From Croceivirga sp009797885 (GTDB lineage Bacteria; Bacteroidota; Bacteroidia; Flavobacteriales; Flavobacteriaceae), in the NCBI GenBank assembly GCA_045866215.1, contig AP035880.1, positions 1-64,000 on the forward strand: DNA of 64,000 nt. Reading direction: 5' to 3'. The notes under the pieces are model-generated. The model was not told where the DNA came from. It was given only the letters and a program-made list of their open reading frames with translations, and did not search any database. How positions within the stretch are numbered: position 1 is the first letter of the stretch; every line of letters starts with the position of its first letter. The position numbers and the translations under genes were made by a program. This document shows, piece after piece, positions 23,806 to 32,602 of the stretch.

Positions 23806-24266
23806 ATTTCATCAAACCATTGGTAAAGTTCGCCTTTGGTAATTACAGCTCCCTGTTCAATTAATTGAAATTTGTCCAAGTTTTTATCGTGGGTATAGGC
23901 CTTTGATGCCGTTAGGTAATCCACAAAATCGGACTGCCAGTTCTTCTTGAACCAACCAAAACCTTCGCTGGTCCGTAAATCCACTTTGGGGTTCATCACC
24001 TTTACGGAAATGAGCTTCATTTCCTTATCCTCAAGTTCAAATAAATGCATATGGTTGGCTGAGATGTTTTCCAAATACTTGACCTTGGACAATACGCCCT
24101 CCCAGATCAAATCACTGAAGACATCCAATTCCTCTTCGGCCACTTCAGGATTCTTTTGCTTTATGTCCTTCCACTCATCCGCCGTAATGGATTGGGTCGC
24201 CAAGAAATTGATAAACTCCCCATGCAGTTCCTCAAACTGCTCTTTTGTCAGCCTTTTAAACTTCAT
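23790..24266 (-). CDS. DUF6495-like protein of unknown function
   Basis: This 158-aa soluble acidic protein starts MKFKRLTKEQFEELHGEFINFLA. There is no signal peptide, membrane segment or recognised catalytic motif. The middle contains WEGVLSKVKYLENIS and HMHLFELEDKEMKLISVKV, and the C-terminus ends in EIISPF within the dispersed repeat. It resembles a conserved flavobacterial family (DUF6495); this assignment is from memory of the sequence pattern. A start 21 bp upstream is possible but adds atypical residues (MCQLFFT). Confidence 0.65.
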   Translation of the reverse strand: MKFKRLTKEQFEELHGEFINFLATQSITADEWKDIKQKNPEVAEEELDVFSDLIWEGVLSKVKYLENISANHMHLFELEDKEMKLISVKVMNPKVDLRTSEGFGWFKKNWQSDFVDYLTASKAYTHDKNLDKFQLIEQGAVITKGELYQWFDEIISPF

Positions 24267-24285
24267 TGTAAAAAATAATTGGCAC

Positions 24286-24317
24286 AAAAATAAAGCCCCG
24301 AAATCAATCGGGGCCTT
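24286..24317 (-). terminator. Terminator after the Oar-like TonB receptor
   Basis: On the minus strand AAGGCCCCGA and TCGGGGCTTT arms (24308-24317, 24292-24301) enclose a 6-nt loop and are followed by TATTTTT. Confidence 0.85.
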
Positions 24318-24342
24318 AGAAAAACACTAAAAATGGATTTCC

Positions 24343-27300
24343 TTAAAATATGTATCGTATACCTACTTGCGCCTGCCATCTGGAAATCAAATCAAAATTA
24401 TCAACAAATGTCGAGGTTTGGGAAGGATCAAAACTATACACAGGGGTTGGATTTTCTTGGGAAAAGTCCACGGACACCCCTACGGGCTGTGTGTTCCTTT
24501 CAATTTGAAAAACACCCCAATTGGAATTTAGCAAGTTGCCAAAGTTCAAAATATCCAAACTTAACTGTAACGTATTTTTATTATCCCCTATAGCGTTAAA
24601 ATTGAGATCTTGAAGAATTTTCACGTCCCATCTTCCTGTCCATGGTCTCTTTAAATCATTTCTACCCGTAAAACTACCTCGTCTGGCGCTCAGGTAATCG
24701 TCCTGTTGGATGAAGGCCTCAAAGGCATCCCGTTGTTCTTGTATTGAAGGATTGCCAGGGAATTGTGGCGCAACAAAATTAAGTTGCTGAACTTCTGCCG
24801 TAGTTGGCACATAAAGCAAATCGTTGGTAAAAGAACCATCGTTATTGATATCCCCAGAATAGGTATACGAGAAACGTTGACCGGAGGCATATTCAAAAAA
24901 CGCACCTATGGATGTGGCCCATTTCCCCTTACCATAGCTCCATTGTTTGTTCAACTGCCCTATAATACGGTGCGTATTGCCAAACAGACTGGGCGTTAAA
25001 GGGGCGCGGTTGGCATTTCCTACAACCGGATTTAAATCAAACAGGTCACTGGAAATCTCGGCGGACATGGAATTCACATCAAATGCTTCCAAGAAGTTAT
25101 AGGCCACCATGGCATAAAGGTTTTTCTGAAATTGTTTTTGAAGTTTAAAACTCCAGTTAAAGGAGCGTCCTTCATCAATATTGGAAATAACATAAGCGTT
25201 TGTGGCCCCACCAAATATTTGGGCTCGGTCTTCAAGTTGATAAATGGGGCGGGAATCTGGTCCCGTAAGTCTTCCCGTGGGTGTTCCCAGTCCAAAATTA
25301 TAGGTTGTTGCAGCATTCAAATCCCTGGTGAAAATAATGTCCGTAGTAGCAATAATTCCATTATCGAACTTATAATCGATACCCAGGTTAGATCGCCAAA
25401 CTTGCGGAAATTGGAAATTTGGATTGGTAGGTGTGTAAAAGAAGAAGTCCGTATTTTGAACTTGGTTCCCTACCCATACAAATGGAAACCTTCCGGAAAA
25501 AACTCCAGTACCACCCCGAATTTGAAAACTTTGGTCATCACGGACGTCCCAGTTAAATCCAAGTCGTGGGGACCAAAGAATGGAATTATCCGGTAAATCA
25601 AAGCTATCGAGAAGGATAGGTTCCCCGTTTTCATCAAAATATTGGATATCCGGAGCATAGGTACCCCCTGCTGACAGGAGCCCACCCTTTCGGTCAATAT
25701 TTTCATCAATCAAATCACGGGTATTAAAATAGAGTGGTTTATCGGCCCTTAACCCGTAAGTAAGTTTAAAATTGTCGGTGATGTCCCATTCATCCTGTAT
25801 GTAAAATGCCAATTGGCCCACGCTGGTCTCTGCTAAGTTCCATCCGCCCGGCGCCCCTATGGGCAATTGATTGTTTGCATTGAATGTGGCCTCGGCATTG
25901 GCAATAGAAGCGCCAATAAGCCCGTTGTCAACCGCTTCCAAAAAAGCGTCGACACTTGAAAAATCAGGAGCAAACGTCCCTACGCCTCCATTTTCATTGA
26001 AAAAGACATAGCTACCCAGGTTAAAGGAGTTGAAGAAGTCGAATTTTTCATAGGAAAAACCAACCGTTACCGTATGGTCCCCAGAGAAAAACGTTAAATT
26101 ATTGGTGATTTGAAATACATCCTGTTCCAGACGGTTGTTAATGGAAAATGGTTCGTGCCCTGCAACAATGGCCCGTACCCCATCCTGCAAAATGTTGATA
26201 TCCGGTGCAGGAGCTGAAAAAGGATTTCTGAAATCATTAAAACTGGTATAGCCTATCTGGAGCTTATTCACGGCCGTGCCATCACCCAAGGTGGAATTCA
26301 ATTCTGCCAAAAATGAATTGATCTCGTTATTGATCTGGTATCCGCTATTGGCGAACTGTAAGGTCGTGGCATCAGGACCACGACGGCCAATGGCCAATGG
26401 ATTCGCATTCAAATCCCGACTGGCATCCAAAAAATTATAGATGAGTGCCAACCGATTGTTGTCATTAATGTTCCAATCCAATTTTAAGATGCCCTTGGTG
26501 GATTCAGAGCCACGCAAGAAACCCTCAAATGGTCCGGTTTCGTACCCTAATCCTGCCAATGCATCCGAGACCAATTGCAAATCACTGGCACTGACCCGGG
26601 CCACATTGTTACCCCCTTGTCCCCTATCGGCAAAAAAATTGGAACCCAAATCCTCCCTATCGTCCACTTCAAAGTTGGCAAAAAAGAAAAGCTTGTTTTT
26701 TACGATAGGCCCTCCAATACTGATACCATACTGGGTTTGTGTCAGGTCCGGGACAAAAATATCATCTCCGGAAACCTTACCTCCGGTCAAATCCTGATTT
26801 CTATAGAACCCGTAAACCGTTCCCCTAAATTCATTGGTTCCACTTTTTGTAACCGCATTTACTGCTGCTCCCGTAAAACCGGCCTGCCTAACATCATAGG
26901 GAGCCAGGGATACTTGGACCTGATCTATGGCATCCAGGGAAATGGGCTGTGCGTTGGACTGTCCGCCGGGGGTTGGGGCGTCCAGGCCAAATGGATTGTT
27001 AAAAATAGAGCCATCCAACGAAAAGTTATTAAACTGGTTGTTCCTCCCCCCAAAGGAAATCCCATCGGAAGATGCCGTTGGTTCCAAACGGGTGAAATCT
27101 GCCTGGGAACGACTAATAGTAGGTAATCTTCGTAGTTCGCGGTCCCCCAAATTGGTTTCCGAACCCGTCCTATCACTACCAAAAGTTCCACTTCTGTCGG
27201 AAATCACCACCACTTCATCCAACTGTTGGCTCTCGGAAACCAGTTGTGCATCCAAATTAAAGGTCTTGCCCAGGGCAAGGAATATGCCTGTTTCCTTTTG

Positions 27301-27561
27301 TTCCTTAAAACCCACATAGGAAATCGTTATCTCATAGGGACCACCAACCCTAAGGTTTAAAAGGGTAAATCTTCCATCTTCATTGGTTATGGCGCCGTAC
27401 CTTGTTCCAGTTGGGGTATGTACCCCTATTACATTAGCACCTAAAAGGGGTACATTTTGGTCATCCACGACCGTACCCCGAATATTTGAGGTGGTCACCT
27501 GCGAATAGGAAAAAACCATGGAACTGCATATGGCAATTCCCAAGAGTAAAAATCTTTTCAT
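24343..27561 (-). CDS. Large TonB-dependent receptor (Oar-like)
   Basis: This 1072-aa outer-membrane protein has a signal peptide (1-20), a CarboxypepD_reg domain (about 24-110: SNIRGTVVDDQNVPLLGANVIG), a plug starting near 120 (LDEVVVISDRSGTF) with TGAAVNAVTKSGTNEFRGTVYGFYRN near 228, and a long barrel ending GIRYIF. The plug/barrel order and length match the Oar-type receptors that can translocate proteins or large ligands. No SusD-like or DUF4249 partner is adjacent, and the gene is framed by its own promoter and terminator. The substrate is not known. Confidence 0.9.
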   Translation of the reverse strand: MKRFLLLGIAICSSMVFSYSQVTTSNIRGTVVDDQNVPLLGANVIGVHTPTGTRYGAITNEDGRFTLLNLRVGGPYEITISYVGFKEQKETGIFLALGKTFNLDAQLVSESQQLDEVVVISDRSGTFGSDRTGSETNLGDRELRRLPTISRSQADFTRLEPTASSDGISFGGRNNQFNNFSLDGSIFNNPFGLDAPTPGGQSNAQPISLDAIDQVQVSLAPYDVRQAGFTGAAVNAVTKSGTNEFRGTVYGFYRNQDLTGGKVSGDDIFVPDLTQTQYGISIGGPIVKNKLFFFANFEVDDREDLGSNFFADRGQGGNNVARVSASDLQLVSDALAGLGYETGPFEGFLRGSESTKGILKLDWNINDNNRLALIYNFLDASRDLNANPLAIGRRGPDATTLQFANSGYQINNEINSFLAELNSTLGDGTAVNKLQIGYTSFNDFRNPFSAPAPDINILQDGVRAIVAGHEPFSINNRLEQDVFQITNNLTFFSGDHTVTVGFSYEKFDFFNSFNLGSYVFFNENGGVGTFAPDFSSVDAFLEAVDNGLIGASIANAEATFNANNQLPIGAPGGWNLAETSVGQLAFYIQDEWDITDNFKLTYGLRADKPLYFNTRDLIDENIDRKGGLLSAGGTYAPDIQYFDENGEPILLDSFDLPDNSILWSPRLGFNWDVRDDQSFQIRGGTGVFSGRFPFVWVGNQVQNTDFFFYTPTNPNFQFPQVWRSNLGIDYKFDNGIIATTDIIFTRDLNAATTYNFGLGTPTGRLTGPDSRPIYQLEDRAQIFGGATNAYVISNIDEGRSFNWSFKLQKQFQKNLYAMVAYNFLEAFDVNSMSAEISSDLFDLNPVVGNANRAPLTPSLFGNTHRIIGQLNKQWSYGKGKWATSIGAFFEYASGQRFSYTYSGDINNDGSFTNDLLYVPTTAEVQQLNFVAPQFPGNPSIQEQRDAFEAFIQQDDYLSARRGSFTGRNDLKRPWTGRWDVKILQDLNFNAIGDNKNTLQLSLDILNFGNLLNSNWGVFQIERNTQPVGVSVDFSQENPTPVYSFDPSQTSTFVDNFDLISRWQAQVGIRYIF

Positions 27562-27594
27562 AATGTTCTCTGTTAGTTCATGTTAAAGCCAATG

Positions 27595-27602
27595 CAAACA
27601 TA
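27595..27602 (-). promoter_or_regulatory. -7 box of the Oar-like receptor
   Basis: TATGTTTG on the minus strand fits TAnnTTTG and lies 33 bp before the ATG. It sits immediately downstream of the rplI terminator. Confidence 0.5.
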
Positions 27603-27604
27603 TC

Positions 27605-27636
27605 GCAAAAAAAAGAGCTATGAATCCATAGCTCTT
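27605..27636 (-). terminator. Terminator of the rpsF-rpsR-rplI operon
   Basis: A perfect 10-bp inverted repeat AAGAGCTATG (27613-27622) / CATAGCTCTT (27627-27636) with a 4-nt loop, followed on the minus strand by a run of eight T. Confidence 0.92.
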
Positions 27637-27668
27637 AACAATTTATTAACCAAAATGTGGTTTTTTTT

Positions 27669-28121
27669 TCACTTTGCCTCAGCAATCACTTCAAAAGGGA
27701 AATCTATAACAACTTCCCTATGTAATCTGATCTTGGCATTGTAAGGTCCTGTTCTTTTAATGGTACCCCCCTGGATGGCAATAAACTTCTTGTCAATGCT
27801 CTCCCCGGCCTTGGAAATGGCTTCTGCCAAATCTATATTGGTTACGGAACCAAACAGTTTGTCGCCAACACCTACTTTGGCAGGTATCTTAATCTCCATT
27901 GCCTTTATGGAATCCGCCACTTTATTGGCATCGTCAATGATCTGTTTCTCCTTGTGGGCCCTTTGCCTCAAATTTTCGGCCAAAACCTTTTTGGCGGATG
28001 GCGTAGCCAAGGATGCCATTCCCTTGGGAATTAGAAAGTTTCTGCCATAACCGGGCTTTACGGTGACAATATCGTCCTTGAAGCCCAAATCCTGTACGTC
28101 TTGTTTTAAAATCAATTCCAT
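27669..28121 (-). CDS. rplI: 50S ribosomal protein L9
   Basis: L9 is an elongated protein near the L1 stalk. The 150-aa sequence has the N-terminal domain MELILKQDVQDLGFKDDIVTVKPGYGRNFLIPKG, the connecting long helix and the C-terminal domain with KLFGSVTNIDLAEAI. It is the last gene of the classical rpsF-rpsR-rplI operon and lies 13 bp after rpsR. A strong terminator follows. Confidence 0.98.
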   Translation of the reverse strand: MELILKQDVQDLGFKDDIVTVKPGYGRNFLIPKGMASLATPSAKKVLAENLRQRAHKEKQIIDDANKVADSIKAMEIKIPAKVGVGDKLFGSVTNIDLAEAISKAGESIDKKFIAIQGGTIKRTGPYNAKIRLHREVVIDFPFEVIAEAK

Positions 28122-28134
28122 TGCTCCAATTCTT

Positions 28135-28431
28135 TTATTTTAACATATCACCTACATAGGGCATCAAGGCCAGATGGCGTGCCCTCTTTACTGCTTGTGC
28201 GACCTTTCTTTGGTACTTTAGGGAAGTTCCCGTTAGCCTTCTGGGCAACAATTTCCCTTGTTCATTTACCAATTTCATCAAGAAATCCGGGTCTTTGTAA
28301 TCAATATATTTGATTCCGGATTTTTTGAAACGGCAATACTTCTTTTGTTTTGTGGTCTCTATGTTCAATGGGGTCAAATACCTGATTTCCCCATCTTTTT
28401 TAGCTTTTGCTTGTTGTTCTATGGATGACAT
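28135..28431 (-). CDS. rpsR: 30S ribosomal protein S18
   Basis: S18 binds next to S6 in the platform of the small subunit. The 98-aa protein carries the family core KYCRFKKSGIKYIDYKDPDFL near residue 32 and ILPRRLTGTSLKYQRKVAQAVKRAR-like sequence near 60. It has a longer N-terminus than E. coli S18 (75 aa), as is common in Bacteroidota. It lies 3 bp after rpsF. Confidence 0.98.
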   Translation of the reverse strand: MSSIEQQAKAKKDGEIRYLTPLNIETTKQKKYCRFKKSGIKYIDYKDPDFLMKLVNEQGKLLPRRLTGTSLKYQRKVAQAVKRARHLALMPYVGDMLK

Positions 28432-28434
28432 ACC

Positions 28435-28773
28435 CTACGCTTTTACTTTTAGTTTGGTTCTTCTTTTCTCTGCCCATGCAATTGCATGTTTGTCCAACTT
28501 AACGGTAAGAAAACGCATAACACGTTCGTCCCTTCTAAACTCAACTTCATAAGGAGTGATCACTTCTCCTGATGATGCAAATTCAAACAAGTGGTAAAAC
28601 CCACTTTTTTTGTTCTGGATCGGGTAGGCCAATTTTTTAAGCCCCCAATCTTCTTTGGCCACCATTTTGGCGCCATTCTTAACCAAGAAATCCTCAAATT
28701 TCTTGACTGTTTCCTCTATCTGCGTTTCAGATAGAACGGGATTCAAAATGAAAACAGTTTCGTAATGGTTCAT
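28435..28773 (-). CDS. rpsF: 30S ribosomal protein S6
   Basis: S6 is the platform protein that dimerises with S18. The 112-aa sequence starts NHYETVFILNPVLSETQIEETV and contains KLAYPIQNKKSGFYHLFEF near residue 48 and RRDERVMRFLTVKLDKHA near 82, all typical. It leads the rpsF-rpsR-rplI operon behind a good promoter. Confidence 0.98.
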   Translation of the reverse strand: MNHYETVFILNPVLSETQIEETVKKFEDFLVKNGAKMVAKEDWGLKKLAYPIQNKKSGFYHLFEFASSGEVITPYEVEFRRDERVMRFLTVKLDKHAIAWAEKRRTKLKVKA

Positions 28774-28796
28774 AAATCTATTTTTTTAAAGGAGCG

Positions 28797-28827
28797 CAAA
28801 AGTAATCATATTTCATTCCGTTCACAA
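28797..28827 (-). promoter_or_regulatory. rpsF operon promoter
   Basis: On the minus strand TTG (28825-28827), a 20-bp spacer and TACTTTTG (28797-28804), 23 bp before the rpsF ATG. Confidence 0.65.
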
Positions 28828-29009
28828 GAAAAATGATAATTGTTCGTTAACCATTTAGGAAGTTATTAACAACTAAAATCAAAAACAAACCTACATCGTG
28901 CATAATACCGAATACACAACAGAATAGGCCATGTTTACATCTTTTGTTGCTGTTTATCGAGTTTATTATGTAATTTGCCGATGATTTAACCCCACAAATC
29001 ACCCCATTT

Positions 29010-29702
29010 ATGAAACTAAAAAGTATAATTGTAGACGATTCTTCTATGCAGCGTATGGCGGTAGCTAAGTTAGTCAACAATCACCCACATCTTGCCTTGG
29101 TAGCCGAATACAGTAATGCTATAGAAGCCAAAAATGGTTTAAAGAACAATGAGGTAGACCTTATCTTTCTTGATGTTGAAATGCCCATTATCAGCGGTTT
29201 TGACCTACTTGAAGCCTTGGAAAATCCACCTCAGGTCATCTTAATTACGGGAAAGCCCGACTATGCGCTCAAAGCTTTTGATTATGATGTGACCGATTAT
29301 CTGCACAAACCCATAACACTTGCAAGATTTGAAGCATCCGTAAAACGTGCTGTTTCAAAGTACGAGCAAATGCATCGTTCCGAAGAGGACGAGGAGCATA
29401 TTTTTGTAAAAAGCAACCTTAAGAAACGTAAGGTTATCCTTAATGACATCAAATGGATCGAAGCGCTTGGGGATTATATTAAACTGGTGACGGATGAAGC
29501 AAATATTGTTATCCTGTCAACCATGAAATCCTTTGAAAAACAACTACCGGCAGAAAAATTCCTAAGAATTCACAAGTCCTATATTGTGAACCTGGAAAAA
29601 ATTGAAAAGTTCAACAGTAAAAATGTGGAAGTGGGGGGGCGTCAAATTCCTTTAAGTAGGAACAAAAAGACCGAATTGGCAGAGGCTTTGGCCAATGTTT
29701 AA
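29010..29702 (+). CDS. LytTR-family response regulator
   Basis: This 230-aa two-component regulator has a receiver domain (1-120) with the acidic pair in VDDSS, the phospho-acceptor Asp in IFLDVEMP near residue 54, Thr/Ser in LITGK near 80 and Lys in LHKPI near 101. A LytTR DNA-binding domain follows (about 132-228: IFVKSNLKKRKVILNDIKWIEALGDY and LRIHKSYIVNLEKIE). No histidine kinase gene is adjacent, so it is an orphan here. Its stop codon directly abuts the convergent priA, and its terminator lies inside priA. Confidence 0.93.
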   Translation: MKLKSIIVDDSSMQRMAVAKLVNNHPHLALVAEYSNAIEAKNGLKNNEVDLIFLDVEMPIISGFDLLEALENPPQVILITGKPDYALKAFDYDVTDYLHKPITLARFEASVKRAVSKYEQMHRSEEDEEHIFVKSNLKKRKVILNDIKWIEALGDYIKLVTDEANIVILSTMKSFEKQLPAEKFLRIHKSYIVNLEKIEKFNSKNVEVGGRQIPLSRNKKTELAEALANV

Positions 29703-32159
29703 TTAAATGTGGTCCACGTTATAGACCACCCTAACACTTCTGAAGTTAGAAATGGCATCAAAAGAGTGATTCACTCTTTTGATGCTTTTTTTTGTTTTGG
29801 CCACAGGCTCGGCAGTAGTGAACTTGATCAAGATATTCTTTAAGTATTGATTTCTTATCCTGGAGATTGCAGGGGATTCGGGGCCCAAAACCGTACATTT
29901 TAAAACATTTCGCAAGGAAGTCGCAAACCAATCGGAAGCCTCGTTAAGCTTATTGTAATCACGGTCCTTTAACGTAATCCTTAGAATCTTTGTCCCAGGG
30001 GGATATTTAAACTGCTCCCTCTCATACACTTGATCATGAAAAAACTTGGGGTAATCATAACTGGAAACCTGTTGGAGCACTTGATGGTAGGGATTGTAGG
30101 TCTGCACCAGTACGTTTCCCCTTTTTTGTGTCCTCCCCGATCTTCCCGCCACCTGGACCAATAGCTGAAAACTACGCTCATGGGCCCGGTAATCGGGAAA
30201 ATTCAATAGGGAATCTGCATTCATGATGCCGACCAAACCGACATTTCTAAAATCCAATCCCTTGGTAATCATCTGGGTCCCCACCAAAATATCCAACTCC
30301 TGTGCTTCAAAAGCGTTTATGAGTTTGTCATAGGAATATTTGCCACGGGTAGTATCCAAATCCATACGGCCCACATTGGCATCCGGAAAAAGATGTTTTA
30401 ATTCTTCTTGAATTTGTTCGGTCCCAAAGCCCTTGGTATCCAATGTGCTGCTACCGCAGGCCTGGCAACTTTGTAAAATTGGAATATGAAATCCACAGTA
30501 ATGGCAGCGCAACTGCTCCCGATGCTGATGCAGTGTTAAGCTTACATCACAATTTGGGCATTGAGCGGCGTGACCACAGGTGGTACATTCCAAAATTGGA
30601 GCAAACCCCCTCCTGTTTTGAAAAAGGATGATTTGCTCATTTTCTTCAAGTGCTGTTTCCATGGCCTTGAGAAGTCGCTCGGAAAAATGTCCCTTCATCC
30701 GTTTTTTCCTATGGGCCTCCTTAATATCGACCAACTCAATCTCCGGCATCAAAACTTCCCCATAACGCCTTGGAATTTCAGCAATTCCATACTTTCCTTT
30801 TTTGACGTTGTGATAACTCTCTATACTGGGGGTGGCAGAACCCAATAGACAATTGGCCCCATGGAGGTTGGCCAGAACAATGGCGGCATCCCGGGCATGA
30901 TATCTCGGGGCAGGGTCAAATTGTTTGTAGGATTGTTCATGTTCTTCATCAACCACAACCAAACCCAACTTGGAAAAGGGAAGAAACAAAGCGGACCGGG
31001 CACCAAGGATTACCTGGGCTTTTTCACTTTGATGTAGAACGTTGTTCCAGACCTCAATACGTTCGTTAAAACTATATCTGGAGTGATATACAGCTACGGT
31101 ATTCCCAAAATAGGCCTTTAATCGATTGATCAATTGGGTCGTCAATGCAATTTCCGGTAGCAGGTACAACACCTGTTTGCCGCTATCAATGACCTTTTTG
31201 ATGAGTTTGATGTATACTTCGGTCTTACCCGAAGAAGTGACACCGTGCAACAGACATACCCTGGGTTTTTCAAAACTCTCCTGAATAGCCCCAATGGCCT
31301 CGGTCTGTAACGGGTTAAGTTGAATATCCCCTACCTTGCGCGCTCCTTCTTCATAGACCACCCTATCCGTTTGAAGTTCGTACGCTTCAAAAACCGATTT
31401 CCCGATCAATGCTTTGATGACCGATTTGGAGATTCTACTGGTTTTTTCAAAATCAGTTAATCTAACTGGCTTCTTTTGTCGTCCGTAAATGCTGAAGTAC
31501 GAGAGTACCGCCTGGCTCTGTTTTGGGGCCCGCGTCAACGTTTCCAACAAGTTTTGTAAGGCCGTTTCCGATTCGTATTCTGAATTTAACCGGATATACT
31601 TAACGGTCTTTGGTCTGTACTTTTCATGGATTTCCTCTTTTAATCGTACCACCCCTTTCTCCACCAAGCCATTGATAAGGGGAAGTACCCTTTTGCGGTC
31701 CGTAATATCCGCTACGTCCTTAATCTGTAAAGAGGATTGGTGACGTAATGCCTCAACAATCAAGAATTCATCATCGGTCAATTCACTTTCCGGCAATTTA
31801 TCCAATACATGGGGGAGTATCAATGTTTCACTTTCCAACAATAAGGCGTTGGGAAGCCCTGCCCTGACAACTTCGCCCAGTGTGCACATATAATAGTCGG
31901 CTATCCATTGCCAAAACTGGATCTGTGTGGGCACCAACACTGGGTGGGCATCCAATATCTCATGAATTTCCTTGGCCTCATAGGCCGTTGGTGGATTTTG
32001 ATGGACATGGAAGGCAATAGCTGTGTAAATCTTGGATTTTCCAAAAGGTACGGCCACCCGCATACCTTTTTTAAGGGCAGCGGCCTCTTCGGAAGCAATC
32101 TTATAGGTAAACGTCCGTTCTATCCGAATGGGTAGGATGACATCCAAGAAATACTGCAT
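29703..32159 (-). CDS. priA: Primosomal replication restart helicase PriA
   Basis: PriA reloads the replisome at stalled forks. The 818-aa protein has an N-terminal 3'-DNA-binding domain, Walker A GVTSSGKTEVY near residue 306, the DEEH box VVVDEEHEQSY near 399, and a zinc-binding cluster of cysteine pairs (CTTCGHAAQCPNCD near 526, then CHYCG and CQACG). The C-terminal helicase motifs include GTEQIQEEL and VAGRSGR near 675. It is last in a run nadC-brkB-DUF2147-priA. The final 31 codons contain a perfect palindrome that serves as terminator for the opposing gene. Confidence 0.97.
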   Translation of the reverse strand: MQYFLDVILPIRIERTFTYKIASEEAAALKKGMRVAVPFGKSKIYTAIAFHVHQNPPTAYEAKEIHEILDAHPVLVPTQIQFWQWIADYYMCTLGEVVRAGLPNALLLESETLILPHVLDKLPESELTDDEFLIVEALRHQSSLQIKDVADITDRKRVLPLINGLVEKGVVRLKEEIHEKYRPKTVKYIRLNSEYESETALQNLLETLTRAPKQSQAVLSYFSIYGRQKKPVRLTDFEKTSRISKSVIKALIGKSVFEAYELQTDRVVYEEGARKVGDIQLNPLQTEAIGAIQESFEKPRVCLLHGVTSSGKTEVYIKLIKKVIDSGKQVLYLLPEIALTTQLINRLKAYFGNTVAVYHSRYSFNERIEVWNNVLHQSEKAQVILGARSALFLPFSKLGLVVVDEEHEQSYKQFDPAPRYHARDAAIVLANLHGANCLLGSATPSIESYHNVKKGKYGIAEIPRRYGEVLMPEIELVDIKEAHRKKRMKGHFSERLLKAMETALEENEQIILFQNRRGFAPILECTTCGHAAQCPNCDVSLTLHQHREQLRCHYCGFHIPILQSCQACGSSTLDTKGFGTEQIQEELKHLFPDANVGRMDLDTTRGKYSYDKLINAFEAQELDILVGTQMITKGLDFRNVGLVGIMNADSLLNFPDYRAHERSFQLLVQVAGRSGRTQKRGNVLVQTYNPYHQVLQQVSSYDYPKFFHDQVYEREQFKYPPGTKILRITLKDRDYNKLNEASDWFATSLRNVLKCTVLGPESPAISRIRNQYLKNILIKFTTAEPVAKTKKSIKRVNHSFDAISNFRSVRVVYNVDHI
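29755..29793 (+). terminator. Perfect terminator hairpin for the LytTR regulator, inside priA coding DNA
   Basis: Arms GCATCAAAAGAGTGA (29755-29769) and TCACTCTTTTGATGC (29771-29785) are perfectly complementary over 15 bp and are followed by eight T. It lies about 50 bp after the regulator's stop codon, within the sense codons of the convergent priA. Confidence 0.9.
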
Positions 32160-32164
32160 AGGTG

Positions 32165-32602
32165 CTATAGGTCGTTAACCCGTAACCACGTTTGGGTACG
32201 GTAGAAAAAGGCTAGATATCCCCTGACTTTGAGTCTGTTTTCATTGTCCGGATCCAACCAAATCTTTCCTCTAACGGTCAGTCCCTTGGTCGGGTCAGTC
32301 AACCTTTTGCCCTTGTAAGCACCGTCCTCTTCCTTAGTAAAACCGTCAATTATGGGCAATCCCAAGATCGGTCTATCCTTTAACTTACCATCACATTTGA
32401 TGCATTTGGCATCTTTGCGGTCTTTATTTAAAATCTTAATCACCCTTCCAAAAAGCTTTCCCTGTTCCCGAGTGATTTCCACCAAGGCTTTTGCCTCTCC
32501 GGTTTCATCATCAATCGTCTTCCACTTTCCCAGGACGGATTGGGCATTGCCAACATGTACGCCCAACATCAAAAAACTAATCAAAAAAACTATTCTTCCC
32601 AT
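32165..32602 (-). CDS. DUF2147 family exported protein
   Basis: This 145-aa protein has a signal peptide (ending GNAQS near residue 22). The mature part begins VLGKWKTIDDETGEAKALVEI, the DUF2147 signature, and has a CIKCDGKLKDRPILGLPII segment with a Cys pair near residue 65, then KIWLDPDNENRLKVRGYL near 112. Its beta-rich, lipocalin-like fold is known from the family; the ligand is not. It overlaps the end of the BrkB gene by 26 bp and lies 5 bp before priA. Confidence 0.87.
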   Translation of the reverse strand: MGRIVFLISFLMLGVHVGNAQSVLGKWKTIDDETGEAKALVEITREQGKLFGRVIKILNKDRKDAKCIKCDGKLKDRPILGLPIIDGFTKEEDGAYKGKRLTDPTKGLTVRGKIWLDPDNENRLKVRGYLAFFYRTQTWLRVNDL

